64,000 nt of DNA. It comes from Nocardioides alkalitolerans. GTDB lineage: Bacteria; Actinomycetota; Actinomycetes; Propionibacteriales; Nocardioidaceae. The translations under genes and the position numbers were made by a program. Below the pieces are notes generated by a model that searched no databases, was not told the DNA's origin, and was given only the letters and a program-made list of their open reading frames with translations. Shown one piece after another: positions 9,351 through 17,274 of the stretch (positions are counted from its first letter, which is position 1; each line of letters begins with the position of its first letter). The stretch spans positions 2,013,501-2,077,500 of the forward strand of contig CP116227.1 of the NCBI GenBank assembly GCA_038184435.1, in the 5' to 3' direction.

Positions 9351-9416
9351 CTCCGGAACCTAGCAGCACGCGACCGCCCCGGGTCGTGTGGCGTACGTCG
9401 CACGAGCGCCAGCGGC

Positions 9417-9422
9417 TAGCCT
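9417..9422 (+). promoter_or_regulatory. -10 box of leaderless bluB promoter
   Basis: TAGCCT lies 8 bases before GTG 9431, so transcription probably starts at or next to the start codon. No Shine-Dalgarno sequence is visible. bluB is therefore outside the riboswitch that drives the divergent importer. Confidence 0.5.
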
Positions 9423-9430
9423 CGCCCGCC

Positions 9431-10108
9431 GTGACGCCCTCGGACCCCACCCCCGCACCGGCGCCGGTCTCGCCCCACGCCTTCACCGCCGACGAGCGCG
9501 CGGCGGTCTACCGGGCCATCGGCGAGCGGCGCGACATGCGCCGGTTCCTGCCCGGGGCGACGGTGCCCGCGGACGTGCTCGCCCGCCTGCTGGCCGCCGC
9601 GCACGCCGGGCCGAGCGTCGGCCTCATGCAGCCGTGGCGGTTCGTGCGCATCACCTCGCCGGAGCTGCGGAGCGGCATCCACGCCCTCGTGGACGAGGAG
9701 CGCCGCGCCACGGCCGCGGCCCTGGACGAGCGCGCGGCGGAGTTCCTGCGGCTCAAGGTCGAGGGAGTCCGGGAGTGCGCGGAGCTGCTCGTCGTGGCGC
9801 TGCGCGAGGGCCGCGAGCCGCACGTGTTCGGCCGGCGCACCATGCCCCACATGGACCTCGCGTCGGTCGCCTGCGCGATCCAGAACCTGTGGCTCGCCGC
9901 CCGTGCCGAGGGTCTCGGCATGGGGTGGGTCTCGCTGTTCGAGCCCGACGCCCTGGCGGAGCTGGTCGGCATGCCCGCCGGGGCCGAGCCGGTGGCGGTG
10001 CTGTGCCTCGGTCCGGTGCCCGCGTTCCCCGACCGCCCGGCGCTCGAGCTCGACGGATGGACCACCGCGCGACCTCTCGCCGACTTCGTCACCGAGGACG
10101 GTTGGTAA
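9431..10108 (+). CDS. bluB: 5,6-dimethylbenzimidazole synthase BluB
   Basis: 225 residues of the flavin nitroreductase fold in its BluB form, which uses oxygen to cut reduced FMN and release the lower ligand of cobalamin. Characteristic segments are the YRAIGERRDMRRFLPG entry motif, AAHAGPSVGLMQPWRF, and the C-terminal GMGWVSLFEPDAL with a proline-rich LCLGPVPAFPDRP. GTG 9431 is set by a -10 box 8 bases upstream. The stop codon TAA forms part of the next promoter (TAAGGT). The aerobic reaction fits the aerobic corrin pathway around it. Confidence 0.92.
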   Translation: MTPSDPTPAPAPVSPHAFTADERAAVYRAIGERRDMRRFLPGATVPADVLARLLAAAHAGPSVGLMQPWRFVRITSPELRSGIHALVDEERRATAAALDERAAEFLRLKVEGVRECAELLVVALREGREPHVFGRRTMPHMDLASVACAIQNLWLAARAEGLGMGWVSLFEPDALAELVGMPAGAEPVAVLCLGPVPAFPDRPALELDGWTTARPLADFVTEDGW

Positions 10109-10117
10109 GGTCACCGC

Positions 10118-10270
10118 CGCCAGTCGACCCCCGCGAGGGGGCAGGGAACCCGGTGGGAGTCCGGGACTGACGCGCAGCGGTGTGGGCGACGGGCGGGGCA
10201 CGCAGCCACTGGAGGGCCCTCCGGGAAGGCGCTCCGCTCGGACGACCCCGAGTCCGAAGACCTGCTGGCA
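10118..10270 (+). ncRNA. Cobalamin riboswitch upstream of cobG-cobH / cobIJ
   Basis: AGGGAACCCGGTGGGAGTCC (10143-10162), GGGACTGACGCGCAGCGGTG, then GAGTCCGAAGACCTGCTGGC (10250-10269): the same sequence type as the importer riboswitch. A TAAGGT -10 box at 10106-10111 overlaps the bluB stop and sets the start near 10118. It controls the early ring-contraction genes. Confidence 0.93.
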
Positions 10271-10342
10271 CCGGGCGGCAGCCGCCACCCGGTCGAGGAC
10301 GACGGGCTTCGCGAACGGGCCCGCTGACCAGCGAGGACCCGC

Positions 10343-11908
10343 ATGACCACGCGCACCCGCACCGACCTGTGTCCCGGCGTCTCCCGTCCCTGGCCCGCCG
10401 AGGACGGCGGGCTGGTGCGCCTGCGCCTCGTGGGCGGGGCCGTGACCGTCGGGCAGCTGCGTGCACTGGCGGCGGTCTCCGCGACGTACGGCGACGGGGA
10501 CCTCCACCTGACCCGCCGCGCCAACGTGCAGGTGCGGGCGCTGCCGCTGGTCGGCGACGTGCTGCCCGCCGACGTGGTGGCTGCGCTCGCGGCGACCGGG
10601 CTGCTGCCCTCGCCCAGCCACGAGCTGGTCCGCAACATCCTGGTCTCGCCCCTCACCGGGCTCGTCGGTGGACGCGCCGACCTCCGCGGGGTGGCGGCCG
10701 ACCTCGACGCCGCCGTCCGCGCCGACGCCGACCTCGCCGACCTCTCGGCGCGCTTCCTCTTCGTGCTCGACGACGGCCGGGGGGACGTGCTCACCCGCGG
10801 CGCCGACGTCGGCCTCGTGGCCCTCGGGGGCGACACCGTCCAGCTGCGCTGGGGCACGACCTGGGGCCCGGTGGTTCCCGTCGGCGACGCGGTGCCCGCG
10901 ATGGTCCGGGTGGCCCACGCGTTCCGCGCCGCGCGCGCCGCGCTCGACCTCGGCGCCGAGGCGCCGTGGCACGTCGACGAGCTGCCCGCGGCCCTCGTCG
11001 TGCCGGGGCTCCCGGCATCCCCGCCCGACCCGCGGCTCCCGGCGGCGACGGAACCGCCGGCGTACGGCGAGCTCGACACCCCCGCCGGTCTCCACCGGCA
11101 CGTCGAGGTGCCCGACGGGCGCCTCGAGCCGGGCACCCTCGCGATCCTGCTCGACGGCCTGGCCGACGACGCCCGCGTCGTCGTGACGCCGTGGCGCTCG
11201 CTGCTCCTGCCCGGCGCGGGCGCGCCCGTCGTGCCGGACGCGGACGAGCCCGAGGAGCCGGTGCGGCCCACGCGTCGCTATCCCTACGAGGGCGACGGGC
11301 AGGCGATCTACGTCGACTCGTTCGCCACGATCCGCGCCGAGGCCGACCTGTCCCACGTGCCGTCCGACGCCGAGCGCGTCGTCGTGCGCATGGTGCACGG
11401 CACGGGCCAGACCGACCTCGCCCCGATGGTCGTGGTCTCCCCCGACCTCGTCGGGTCCGCCCGCCGCGCCCTCGCCGCCGGCGCGCCCATCGTCGCGGAC
11501 GCCCACATGGTCGCCTCCGGCGTCACCCGTCGCCGCCTGCCGGCCGACAACGAGGTGCTGTGCGCGCTGCACGACCCGCGGGTGCCGGGCCTGGCCCGTG
11601 CCTGGGGGACGACGCGCTCGGCTGCCGCGCTCTCCGTGCTCGCCGACCGCATCCCGGGCTCCGTCGTCGCGATCGGCAACGCACCGACGGCGCTGTTCCA
11701 CCTGCTGGAGATGCTGGCCGACGGCTGCGCTCCCCCGGCCGCGATCGTCGGCTGCCCCGTCGGCTTCATCGGCGCGGCGGAGTCGAAGGAGGCGCTGGCG
11801 GAGTACGCCGCGGCCCACGGCATCCCGTTCCTCACCGTCCACGGCCGGCGCGGTGGCTCCGCGATGACCGCGTCGGCCCTCAACGCGATCGCCCAGGAGG
11901 CGGAGTGA
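10343..11908 (+). CDS. cobG-cobH: Fused precorrin-3B synthase (CobG) - precorrin-8X methylmutase (CobH)
   Basis: 521 residues with two enzymes in one frame. Residues 1 to about 305 resemble CobG (LCPGVSRPW; LTRRANVQVRALPL; SPSHELVRNILVSPLTG), the oxygen-dependent step that prepares ring contraction. Residues 313-521 are CobH/CbiC (SFATIRAEADL; VRMVHGTGQ with His352 as the expected catalytic base; AIGNAPTALF), which moves the C-11 methyl to C-12. The join falls at YPYEGDGQAIYVDSF, where free CobH proteins begin. The CobG half has one Cys (C10) and no visible four-Cys iron-sulfur motif. The stop overlaps the cobIJ start as GTGA. Confidence 0.88.
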   Translation: MTTRTRTDLCPGVSRPWPAEDGGLVRLRLVGGAVTVGQLRALAAVSATYGDGDLHLTRRANVQVRALPLVGDVLPADVVAALAATGLLPSPSHELVRNILVSPLTGLVGGRADLRGVAADLDAAVRADADLADLSARFLFVLDDGRGDVLTRGADVGLVALGGDTVQLRWGTTWGPVVPVGDAVPAMVRVAHAFRAARAALDLGAEAPWHVDELPAALVVPGLPASPPDPRLPAATEPPAYGELDTPAGLHRHVEVPDGRLEPGTLAILLDGLADDARVVVTPWRSLLLPGAGAPVVPDADEPEEPVRPTRRYPYEGDGQAIYVDSFATIRAEADLSHVPSDAERVVVRMVHGTGQTDLAPMVVVSPDLVGSARRALAAGAPIVADAHMVASGVTRRRLPADNEVLCALHDPRVPGLARAWGTTRSAAALSVLADRIPGSVVAIGNAPTALFHLLEMLADGCAPPAAIVGCPVGFIGAAESKEALAEYAAAHGIPFLTVHGRRGGSAMTASALNAIAQEAE

Positions 11909-13455
11909 GCACCCCGGCCCCCACCCCCGGTCGCTTCTACGGCGTCGGCGTCGGTCCCGGCGACCCCGAGCTGGTCACCCTCAAGGCCGCCCGGCTCATC
12001 GGCGCGGCCGACGTCGTCGCCTTCCACGCGGGCCGCGGCAAGCAGTCCAACGCGCGGCGCATCGCCGCGGGGCTGATCCCGCCGACCGCCGTCGAGGAGG
12101 AGCTCGTCTACCCGGTGACGACGGGCGGCACCGACCACCCGGGCGGGTACGCCGGGGCGATGGCCGACTTCTACCTGGAGTCGGCCGCGCGCCTGGCCGC
12201 CCACCTCGAGGCCGGTCGCGACGTCGTGCTCCTCGCCGAGGGCGACCCGATGTTCTACGGGTCGTACATGTACATGCACGACGCCCTGTCGGAGCGCTTC
12301 GAGACCGAGGTCGTCGCCGGCGTGCCGGCCTTCGCCGCCGCCACGGCGACGATCGCCTCGCCCCTGGTGCGGCAGACCGACGTGCTGACGATCCTCCCAG
12401 GCACGCTGCCCGAGACGGAGCTCGCGCGGCGCCTGGCCGACACCGACGGGGCGATCATCATGAAGCTCGGTCGGCGCTTCCCCACGGTGCGGCGGGCGCT
12501 GGCGACGGCGGGGCGGCTGGAGCACGCGGTCTACGTCGAGCGGGCCTCGATGGACACCGAGCGCCACCTCCGGGTCGCGGACGTCGACCCCGACAGCGTG
12601 CCGTACTTCTCGCTCATCGTCGTCGCGGGCGACTCCCTGCAGGGGGTCGGACGGCGCACGGGCGAGGCGGCGACGGCCTCGCCGTCGGCGGAGGCGGTCC
12701 CGGTGGACGCTCCCGCCGAGATCGTCGTCGTCGGCCTCGGTCCCGGCCCCGCGCACTGGCTGACGCCCGAGGCCTCCGCGGTGCTCGCCGAGGTGGACCA
12801 CGTGGTCGGGTACGCGCCGTACGTCAAGCGGGTCCCCCACCGCGAGGGCCTCACCCGGCACGCGAGCGGCAACACCGTCGAGGTCGACCGCGGCCGGCTC
12901 GCGCTGGACCTGGCGCGCCGCGGCGAGCGCGTCGCCGTCGTCTCGGGCGGGGACGCCGGGGTCTTCGGCATGGCGACCGCCGTGCTCGAGGCGCAGGTCG
13001 CGGCGGCGGCCGAGGACGCGACGTACGCCGCGGTGCCCGTCCGCGTCGTCCCGGGGGTCTCGGCGGTGCAGGCCGTGGCGGCCCGCGCGGGGGCGCCGAT
13101 CGGCGGAGACTTCGCCGTCGTCAGCCTGTCGGACCGGCTGAAGCCGTGGGAGGTGCTGGAGCGGCGCCTGCGCGCGGTCGCGGAGGCGGACCTGGTGCTC
13201 GGGATCTACAACCCGCGCTCGGCCAGCCGTCCCGACCAGCTGGGCGACGCGCTCAAGGTGCTGCTCGAGGTGCGCGACGCCGCCACCGTCGTCGTCGTCG
13301 GCCGCGACGTCGGCCGCGACGAGGAGGAGCTGCGCGTGACGACGCTCGGCGAGCTCGACCCGACGACCGTCGACATGAAGTGCCTGCTCATCGTCGGAGC
13401 GACGTCGACCCGGGTCGACCACGGCCGCGTCTGGACGCCGCGGACGGTGGGCTGA
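11905..13455 (+). CDS. cobIJ: Bifunctional CobI-CobJ methyltransferase
   Basis: 516 residues made of two tetrapyrrole methylase domains. Residues 1-250 are CobI, precorrin-2 C20-methyltransferase (FYGVGVGPGDPELVTLKA; LLAEGDPMFYGSYMYMH). Residues 270-516 are CobJ, precorrin-3B C17-methyltransferase (VVVGLGPGPAHWLTPEA; VVSGGDAGVFGMA; GIYNPRSASRP). The fusion is also known in mycobacteria. Two SAM-dependent methylations on either side of the CobG step are thus produced from one mRNA with CobG-CobH. GTG 11905 is translationally coupled to the upstream stop. Confidence 0.95.
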   Translation: MSTPAPTPGRFYGVGVGPGDPELVTLKAARLIGAADVVAFHAGRGKQSNARRIAAGLIPPTAVEEELVYPVTTGGTDHPGGYAGAMADFYLESAARLAAHLEAGRDVVLLAEGDPMFYGSYMYMHDALSERFETEVVAGVPAFAAATATIASPLVRQTDVLTILPGTLPETELARRLADTDGAIIMKLGRRFPTVRRALATAGRLEHAVYVERASMDTERHLRVADVDPDSVPYFSLIVVAGDSLQGVGRRTGEAATASPSAEAVPVDAPAEIVVVGLGPGPAHWLTPEASAVLAEVDHVVGYAPYVKRVPHREGLTRHASGNTVEVDRGRLALDLARRGERVAVVSGGDAGVFGMATAVLEAQVAAAAEDATYAAVPVRVVPGVSAVQAVAARAGAPIGGDFAVVSLSDRLKPWEVLERRLRAVAEADLVLGIYNPRSASRPDQLGDALKVLLEVRDAATVVVVGRDVGRDEEELRVTTLGELDPTTVDMKCLLIVGATSTRVDHGRVWTPRTVG

Positions 13456-13472
13456 GCCGGTCCGGCCTCAGC
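13451..13472. terminator. Hairpin between convergent cobIJ and a small gene
   Basis: GCTGAG (13451-13456) and CTCAGC (13467-13472) enclose a GC-rich centre, spanning the cobIJ stop codon and the end of the convergent 99-residue gene. There is no T-run, as is usual in high-GC actinobacteria. A bidirectional terminator is plausible. Confidence 0.35.
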
Positions 13473-13767
13473 GGATGCCCCACGACTCCTCGAACGTCGG
13501 GGCGTCGAGGTGGTGCAGGTGGTCGTGGACGTGCTGCAGCAGCCGCTCCGCCTCGGGGTCGGCGCCGGCGTCCATCCGCAGCGCCTCGCTGCCGTCGTCG
13601 CGGCGTCGCACGACGATGTCGCCGCGGCTCTGCAGGGGCGTCTCGCCGAGCAGGCCGCCGAGGACCGCGTAGAGGACGAAGCCCAGGCGGTAGCGCCACG
13701 AGCGGCGCACCGCGACGAGCTCGAGGGTGTAGACGTCAGCGGCCAGCACCGGCGTTCCCGAGGACAT
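13468..13767 (-). CDS. Conserved-looking small protein of unknown function
   Basis: 99 residues, no recognised family. It begins MSSGTPVLAADVYTLELVAV, has a basic stretch (RRSWRYRLGFVLYAVLGGLL) that could lie at the membrane, a middle segment reading DIVVRRRDDGSEALRMDAG, and an acidic/His-rich tail (HVHDHLHHLD). Support that it is real: a TACGCT -10 box exactly 7 bases before ATG, the leaderless spacing used by recognised genes here, and compact convergence with cobIJ. Confidence 0.55.
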   Translation of the reverse strand: MSSGTPVLAADVYTLELVAVRRSWRYRLGFVLYAVLGGLLGETPLQSRGDIVVRRRDDGSEALRMDAGADPEAERLLQHVHDHLHHLDAPTFEESWGIR

Positions 13768-13774
13768 GCGCGGC

Positions 13775-13780
13775 AGCGTA
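13775..13780 (-). promoter_or_regulatory. -10 box of the leaderless small gene
   Basis: Minus-strand TACGCT, 7 bases before ATG 13767. It supports that start and a leaderless mRNA. Confidence 0.4.
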
Positions 13781-13797
13781 GTGGGCGTGCCCGTCGC

Positions 13798-14232
13798 TCA
13801 GGCGTCTCGCGTCGGGTCGAGGACCGCAACGCCGAAGCGCGTGAACCCGCGGTCAGCCGTCACCATCGTCGCCCCCACCTCGAGCGCGATCGCGGCGAGA
13901 TAGGCGTCGGGGACGTCGTTGCCACGGAGCCGGTGGGTCGAGACGAGGTCGGCGAAGATCGTCCAGTGCCGCGGACCGGGTCTCACGACGGACACCGCAG
14001 GTGAGCCGAGCAGCGCGTCGGCGAACTCGGCCGCGTGGGCGGGCGCGGACGGGGAGACGAAGACGCGGGGGTTGGTGACGATGCGGACCATCGACGCGAG
14101 GACCTGCTCGGCGACGCCGACTGCTTCGTGGCCACGGAGCGCGCCGTCCAGCCAGCGTCGCATGGCGCGGGCATGGGGGCTGTCGTCGTTGCGCTGAGCG
14201 CCGACGACGACGTTGACGTCAAGAAAGAGCAT
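13798..14232 (-). CDS. vapC: VapC-type PIN-domain toxin ribonuclease
   Basis: 144 residues with the PIN-domain acidic set: D5 in MLFLDVNVVV, E42 in AEQVL, D109 in VPDAYLAAIA and D127 in VTADRGF, expected to bind Mg2+/Mn2+ for RNA cleavage. It overlaps the end of the upstream antitoxin gene by 14 bases, the standard antitoxin-first order. The target RNA cannot be read from sequence. Confidence 0.85.
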   Translation of the reverse strand: MLFLDVNVVVGAQRNDDSPHARAMRRWLDGALRGHEAVGVAEQVLASMVRIVTNPRVFVSPSAPAHAAEFADALLGSPAVSVVRPGPRHWTIFADLVSTHRLRGNDVPDAYLAAIALEVGATMVTADRGFTRFGVAVLDPTRDA

Positions 14233-14473
14233 GGCGGTCGTCGTCGTGGAGGAGCGTCGCCATGACCTCGCGGTCGTACAGGTCCACGCCCGGCTGCAGT
14301 CCTCCCTCGTAGTCGAAGTCAGGCAGGACGGTGGTCTCCTGCGTGGCGCCGTCCTCGGAGAGGTGGCGACGCAGAGCCTCCTCGAGCACGGACCCGATCG
14401 TGCGGTGCGAGCGGGCCGCCAGCTCCTTCGCCCGACCCAGCAGCTCGGCGTCGATGTTCACCGTCGTGCGCAT
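14219..14473 (-). CDS. vapB: VapB-type ribbon-helix-helix antitoxin
   Basis: 84 residues. MRTTVNIDAELLGRAKELA is a ribbon-helix-helix DNA-binding N-terminus, and the C-terminal acidic tail (VLPDFDYEGGLQPGVDLYD) would wrap the toxin. ATG 14473 is chosen over upstream ATGs because TATGAT lies exactly 7 bases before it, giving a leaderless mRNA. It is expected to neutralise VapC and repress its own promoter. Confidence 0.82.
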   Translation of the reverse strand: MRTTVNIDAELLGRAKELAARSHRTIGSVLEEALRRHLSEDGATQETTVLPDFDYEGGLQPGVDLYDREVMATLLHDDDRHALS

Positions 14474-14480
14474 GCCGTGC

Positions 14481-14486
14481 ATCATA
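14481..14486 (-). promoter_or_regulatory. -10 box of vapBC
   Basis: Minus-strand TATGAT, the closest to consensus in the window, 7 bases before the vapB ATG. It lies in an AT-rich patch that contrasts with the GC-rich surroundings. Confidence 0.6.
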
Positions 14487-14586
14487 ACATCACGCACCTG
14501 TCATCACGGTGCGCGCTCAGCGGACGCGGCCACCGACCAGACGAACGCCCGCCCGCGCCACCGAGGGGGTGGCGGGGGCGGGCGCT

Positions 14587-14647
14587 GGGTGACGCCGGGT
14601 GACGCCGGGTGACGGCGGACGCCGTCGGGCGTCGTCAGGCGTCGTCA
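14587..14647. repeat. Short tandem repeats and hairpin downstream of ohr
   Basis: Three head-to-tail 10-base units (GGGTGACGCC twice, then GGGTGACGGC, 14587-14616) and two units of GGCGTCGTCA (14628-14647). Between them GACGGC-GGAC-GCCGTC (14611-14626) forms a perfect small hairpin that could end ohr transcription. It was probably generated by replication slippage. Confidence 0.6.
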
Positions 14648-14658
14648 GGCCGGCGAGG

Positions 14659-15090
14659 TCAGGCGACCTCGACCTCGGTGACGACGTCGACGTTGCCCTT
14701 GGTGGCGTGGGTGTAGGGGCAGATCGAGTGGCCGACCTCGACCGCCTTCTCCGCGTCCTCCTGCGAGACGCCGCCGCCGAACTCGGCGATGAGCTTCACC
14801 GCCAGGCCGAAGCCGTTGTCCTCACGCGGGCCGATGCCGACCTCGGCGGTGATGGCGACGTCCTGGAGCTCGATGCCGTGCTGCTTGGCGCCGGCCTTGA
14901 GCGCGCCGAGGAAGCACGCGGCGTAGCCCGTCGCGAAGAGCTGCTCGGGGTTGGTGCCGCCGCCCGCGCCGCCCATCTCCTTCGGCACGACGAGCTCGAC
15001 GTCGATCTGGCCGTCCGAGGTGCGCGCGTGGCCGTTGCGGCCGTCGCCGGTGGCCGTGGCAGAAGCGGTGTACGCGATCGAGGTGGGCAT
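14659..15090 (-). CDS. ohr: Organic hydroperoxide resistance protein Ohr
   Basis: 143 residues, the family's usual length. The peroxidatic Cys59 in GYAACFLGAL and resolving Cys124 in HSICPYTHAT define a thiol peroxidase of the OsmC/Ohr fold that reduces organic hydroperoxides in the cytoplasm. The start has a strong GGAAGGAG at 7 bases. It is divergent from a TetR-family gene, whereas ohr is commonly paired with a MarR-type OhrR. Confidence 0.95.
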   Translation of the reverse strand: MPTSIAYTASATATGDGRNGHARTSDGQIDVELVVPKEMGGAGGGTNPEQLFATGYAACFLGALKAGAKQHGIELQDVAITAEVGIGPREDNGFGLAVKLIAEFGGGVSQEDAEKAVEVGHSICPYTHATKGNVDVVTEVEVA

Positions 15091-15192
15091 CGCGATCTCC
15101 TTCCGGGAGAGGTAGAGTGACTAGTACGTCTACATCAGGTTGACAGGTCCGGGCCCCAGACACAAGCCCCGGTTCGAGGAAGGACGAGATCG
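15091..15192. promoter_or_regulatory. Divergent ohr / TetR promoter region
   Basis: About 100 bases with a distinctly AT-richer core at 15118-15145 (containing ACTAGTACGTCTACATC and, on the plus strand, TTGACA at 15140-15145). No exact palindrome was found, so the operator is not defined. Both flanking genes have good ribosome binding sites, so both transcripts carry leaders. Confidence 0.4.
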
Positions 15193-15795
15193 ATGGAGGA
15201 CACGGCGACGACGACGGTGCGACCCAGCGCCGTCCGGCAGCGGATCCTCGGCGCCGCGCGTCGCCGCTTCTACCGCGACGGCATCCGCACGGTGAGCGCC
15301 GACCGGCTCATCGCGGACGCCGAGGTCTCGAAGATGACCTTCTACCGGCACTTCCGGAGCAAGGACGACCTCGTGGTCGCCTACCTCAACGAGGTCGTCG
15401 CGGAGGAGCGCGCCGCCCTGGCGGAGGCGCACCGCACCCACCCGGACGACCCCGCACAGGTCCTGCGGGCCTACGCGCGCCGGGTGGGCGCCCTCACCTG
15501 CACGGAGGGCTTCCGCGGGTGCGCGTTCCTCAACGCCGCCGCGGAGTACGCCGACCCCGCCCATCCGGTGCGCACCGTGGTCGCGACCCACCGCGCGTGG
15601 CTGCGGGGCGAGCTGGCCCGGATCCTCACCGACCTGGGCGTGACGCCGGCGCGGGTGGACGAGGCGGCCGTGCAGCTGCAGATGCTGCGCGACGGCGCGA
15701 TGGTGGCCGGCACGCTGGACACGGAGCCCGTGCGCGTCGCCCAGCGGCTGGTGGACGCGGGCGCGTCGGTCGTCCGCGACGCGCTGCGGGACTGA
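15193..15795 (+). CDS. TetR-family transcriptional regulator
   Basis: 200 residues. The N-terminal helix-turn-helix (RQRILGAARRRFYRDGIR; ADAEVSKMTFYRHFRSKDDL) is typical TetR. The ligand domain contains Cys103 and Cys110 in TCTEGFRGCAFLN. AGGAAGGA precedes ATG 15193. By position it is the likely repressor of the divergent ohr. Redox sensing by the two cysteines is a guess, since the GC-x-FLN pattern also occurs in unrelated TetR proteins. Confidence 0.85.
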   Translation: MEDTATTTVRPSAVRQRILGAARRRFYRDGIRTVSADRLIADAEVSKMTFYRHFRSKDDLVVAYLNEVVAEERAALAEAHRTHPDDPAQVLRAYARRVGALTCTEGFRGCAFLNAAAEYADPAHPVRTVVATHRAWLRGELARILTDLGVTPARVDEAAVQLQMLRDGAMVAGTLDTEPVRVAQRLVDAGASVVRDALRD

Positions 15796-15804
15796 CCAGG
15801 TCCC

Positions 15805-16233
15805 TCAGGCCCCACCCGCGGACGCCGGCCGCGCCGTCGCGCGGTTCGCGAGCACGGCCCCCATGTTGTCCTGGGCCCAGGCGCGCAGCGACCGCGTCAG
15901 CCCGTGGAGGGAGGACCCGAGGTCCGTGAGGGCGTAGCTGACGGTCACGGGCACGGTCGCGACCACCGTCCTCGTCACGAGACCGTCCTCCTCGAGGGCC
16001 CGGAGCGTCTGCGTCAGCATCTTGGGGCTGACCCCGGCGATGCGGCGCGCGAGCTCGGAGTAGCGCAACGTGCGCGGCGCCCCGTCCTCACCCCCCTCCC
16101 CCAGGGCGCACAGCACGAGCACCACCCACTTGTCGGAGATGCGGTCGAGCAGCTGGCGGCTCGGGCAGGCGGCGAAGAACGCGTTGTAGGCCGCCTTCTC
16201 CTCCGCACGACGTTGCGCTGCGGTCCTCGTCAT
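15805..16233 (-). CDS. HxlR-family transcriptional regulator
   Basis: 142 residues of the winged-helix HxlR family (SDKWVVLVLCAL; RYSELARRIAGVSPKMLTQT; LRALEEDGLVTRTV). Cys23, before the DNA-binding domain (AACPSRQLLD), sits where several HxlR proteins carry a sensing Cys. ATG 16233 has GAGGAGG at 6 bases. It is divergent from an aldo/keto reductase, which it probably controls. Confidence 0.88.
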   Translation of the reverse strand: MTRTAAQRRAEEKAAYNAFFAACPSRQLLDRISDKWVVLVLCALGEGGEDGAPRTLRYSELARRIAGVSPKMLTQTLRALEEDGLVTRTVVATVPVTVSYALTDLGSSLHGLTRSLRAWAQDNMGAVLANRATARPASAGGA

Positions 16234-16377
16234 CGCTGCCTCCTCGTCCCTGTCTGGTCCCCCGTGGTGACCAACGCACTTCCAGGTGCCTACTTCCCAA
16301 CAGAGAGCACCGCTCCCAGCATGGAGCACGGCGGTCGCGACCGCCAGCCCGTCCCCGCGAGAGATTGGAGCAGCACC
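16234..16377. promoter_or_regulatory. HxlR / aldo-keto reductase divergent promoter
   Basis: Contains two ACTTCC repeats (16278-16283 and 16292-16297), 14 bases apart, the first within GCACTTCCAGGTGC, an interrupted GCAC/GTGC palindrome. These are the best operator candidates for the HxlR protein. The reductase start has TTGGAG upstream. Confidence 0.35.
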
Positions 16378-17274
16378 ATGACCACCGCCCCCACCCCGCC
16401 CGGCGGCACCTGGACCCTGGGCGACACCCGGGTCACCCGCTTCGGCTACGGCGCCATGCAGCTCGCCGGGCCCGGCGTCATGGGTCCGCCGGCCGACCGC
16501 GACGGCGCGCTCGCCGTGCTGCGCGCTGCGGTCGACGCCGGCATCACCCACATCGACACGAGCGACGCCTACGGACCGGGCGTGACCAACGCCCTGATCC
16601 GCGAGGCCCTGCACCCCTACGGCCCCGACCTGCTCATCGCCACCAAGGTCGGCGCCCACCGCGACGCGTCGGGCGGCTGGCCCACCGCACGCCGGCCCGA
16701 GGACATCCGTCGGCAGGTCGAGGCCAACCTCGAGGGCCTCGGCGTCGACACGTTGGGGCTGGTCAACCTGCGGATGGGGGACGCCACCGGGCCGCAGGCC
16801 GAGCCACTCGGCGAGGCGTTCGAGGCGCTGGCCGGCCTGCAGCAGGAGGGCCTGGTCCGCCACCTCGGCGTCTCGAACGTGACGGCGGACCAGGTCGACG
16901 AGGCGCGCCGCATCGCCCCCGTGGTGTGCGTGCAGAACCTCTACAACCTCGCGCACCGGTACGACGACGCGCTCGTCGACCGGCTCGCGGAGGACGGCAT
17001 CGCCTACGTGCCGTTCTTCCCGCTCGGGGGGTTCAGCCCGCTGCAGTCGACCGCGCTCGCCCGGGTGGCGGCGCGTCTCGGCCGGACGCCCATGGCGGTG
17101 GCGCTGGCCTGGCTCCTCCAGCGCTCCCCTAACATCCTGCTCATCCCGGGGACCTCGTCGGTCGCGCACCTGCACGAGAACCTCGCGGGGGCGGCCGTCG
17201 CCCTCACGCCCGCAGACGTCGCCGAGCTCGACGACATCGGCGGTGCCGCTACGCCCCCGGTCCCGTCCGCTTGA
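16378..17274 (+). CDS. Aldo/keto reductase
   Basis: 298 residues, TIM-barrel NADPH-dependent reductase. D60 and Y65 (DTSDAYGPG) and K90 (IATKVG) of the catalytic tetrad are present. The usual His is Asn130 (LGLVNLRMG), a substitution I recall from the YdbC-like branch. The C-terminal SPNILLIPGTSS binds the cofactor phosphate. The substrate is unknown. It is controlled in all likelihood by the divergent HxlR gene. The last 26 bases overlap the convergent cobM. Confidence 0.88.
   Translation: MTTAPTPPGGTWTLGDTRVTRFGYGAMQLAGPGVMGPPADRDGALAVLRAAVDAGITHIDTSDAYGPGVTNALIREALHPYGPDLLIATKVGAHRDASGGWPTARRPEDIRRQVEANLEGLGVDTLGLVNLRMGDATGPQAEPLGEAFEALAGLQQEGLVRHLGVSNVTADQVDEARRIAPVVCVQNLYNLAHRYDDALVDRLAEDGIAYVPFFPLGGFSPLQSTALARVAARLGRTPMAVALAWLLQRSPNILLIPGTSSVAHLHENLAGAAVALTPADVAELDDIGGAATPPVPSA

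Noticed and set aside
9416..11842. Long minus-strand open frame antisense to bluB, the riboswitch and cobG-cobH
   Set aside because: No family match, Arg/Gly/His-rich composition, and it crosses a structured RNA; a shadow of GC-rich codon bias.
14587..14647. Possible CRISPR-like array
   Set aside because: Units are 10 bases, directly abutting and without spacers; simple tandem repeats.
13468..15090. vapBC plus neighbours as a genomic island
   Set aside because: No integrase, tRNA, flanking repeats or clear composition change beyond the small vapBC promoter; not enough support.
16378..17274. Aldo/keto reductase as an inactive pseudoenzyme because the tetrad His is Asn
   Set aside because: D60, Y65 and K90 are intact and I recall the same Asn in YdbC-like reductases.
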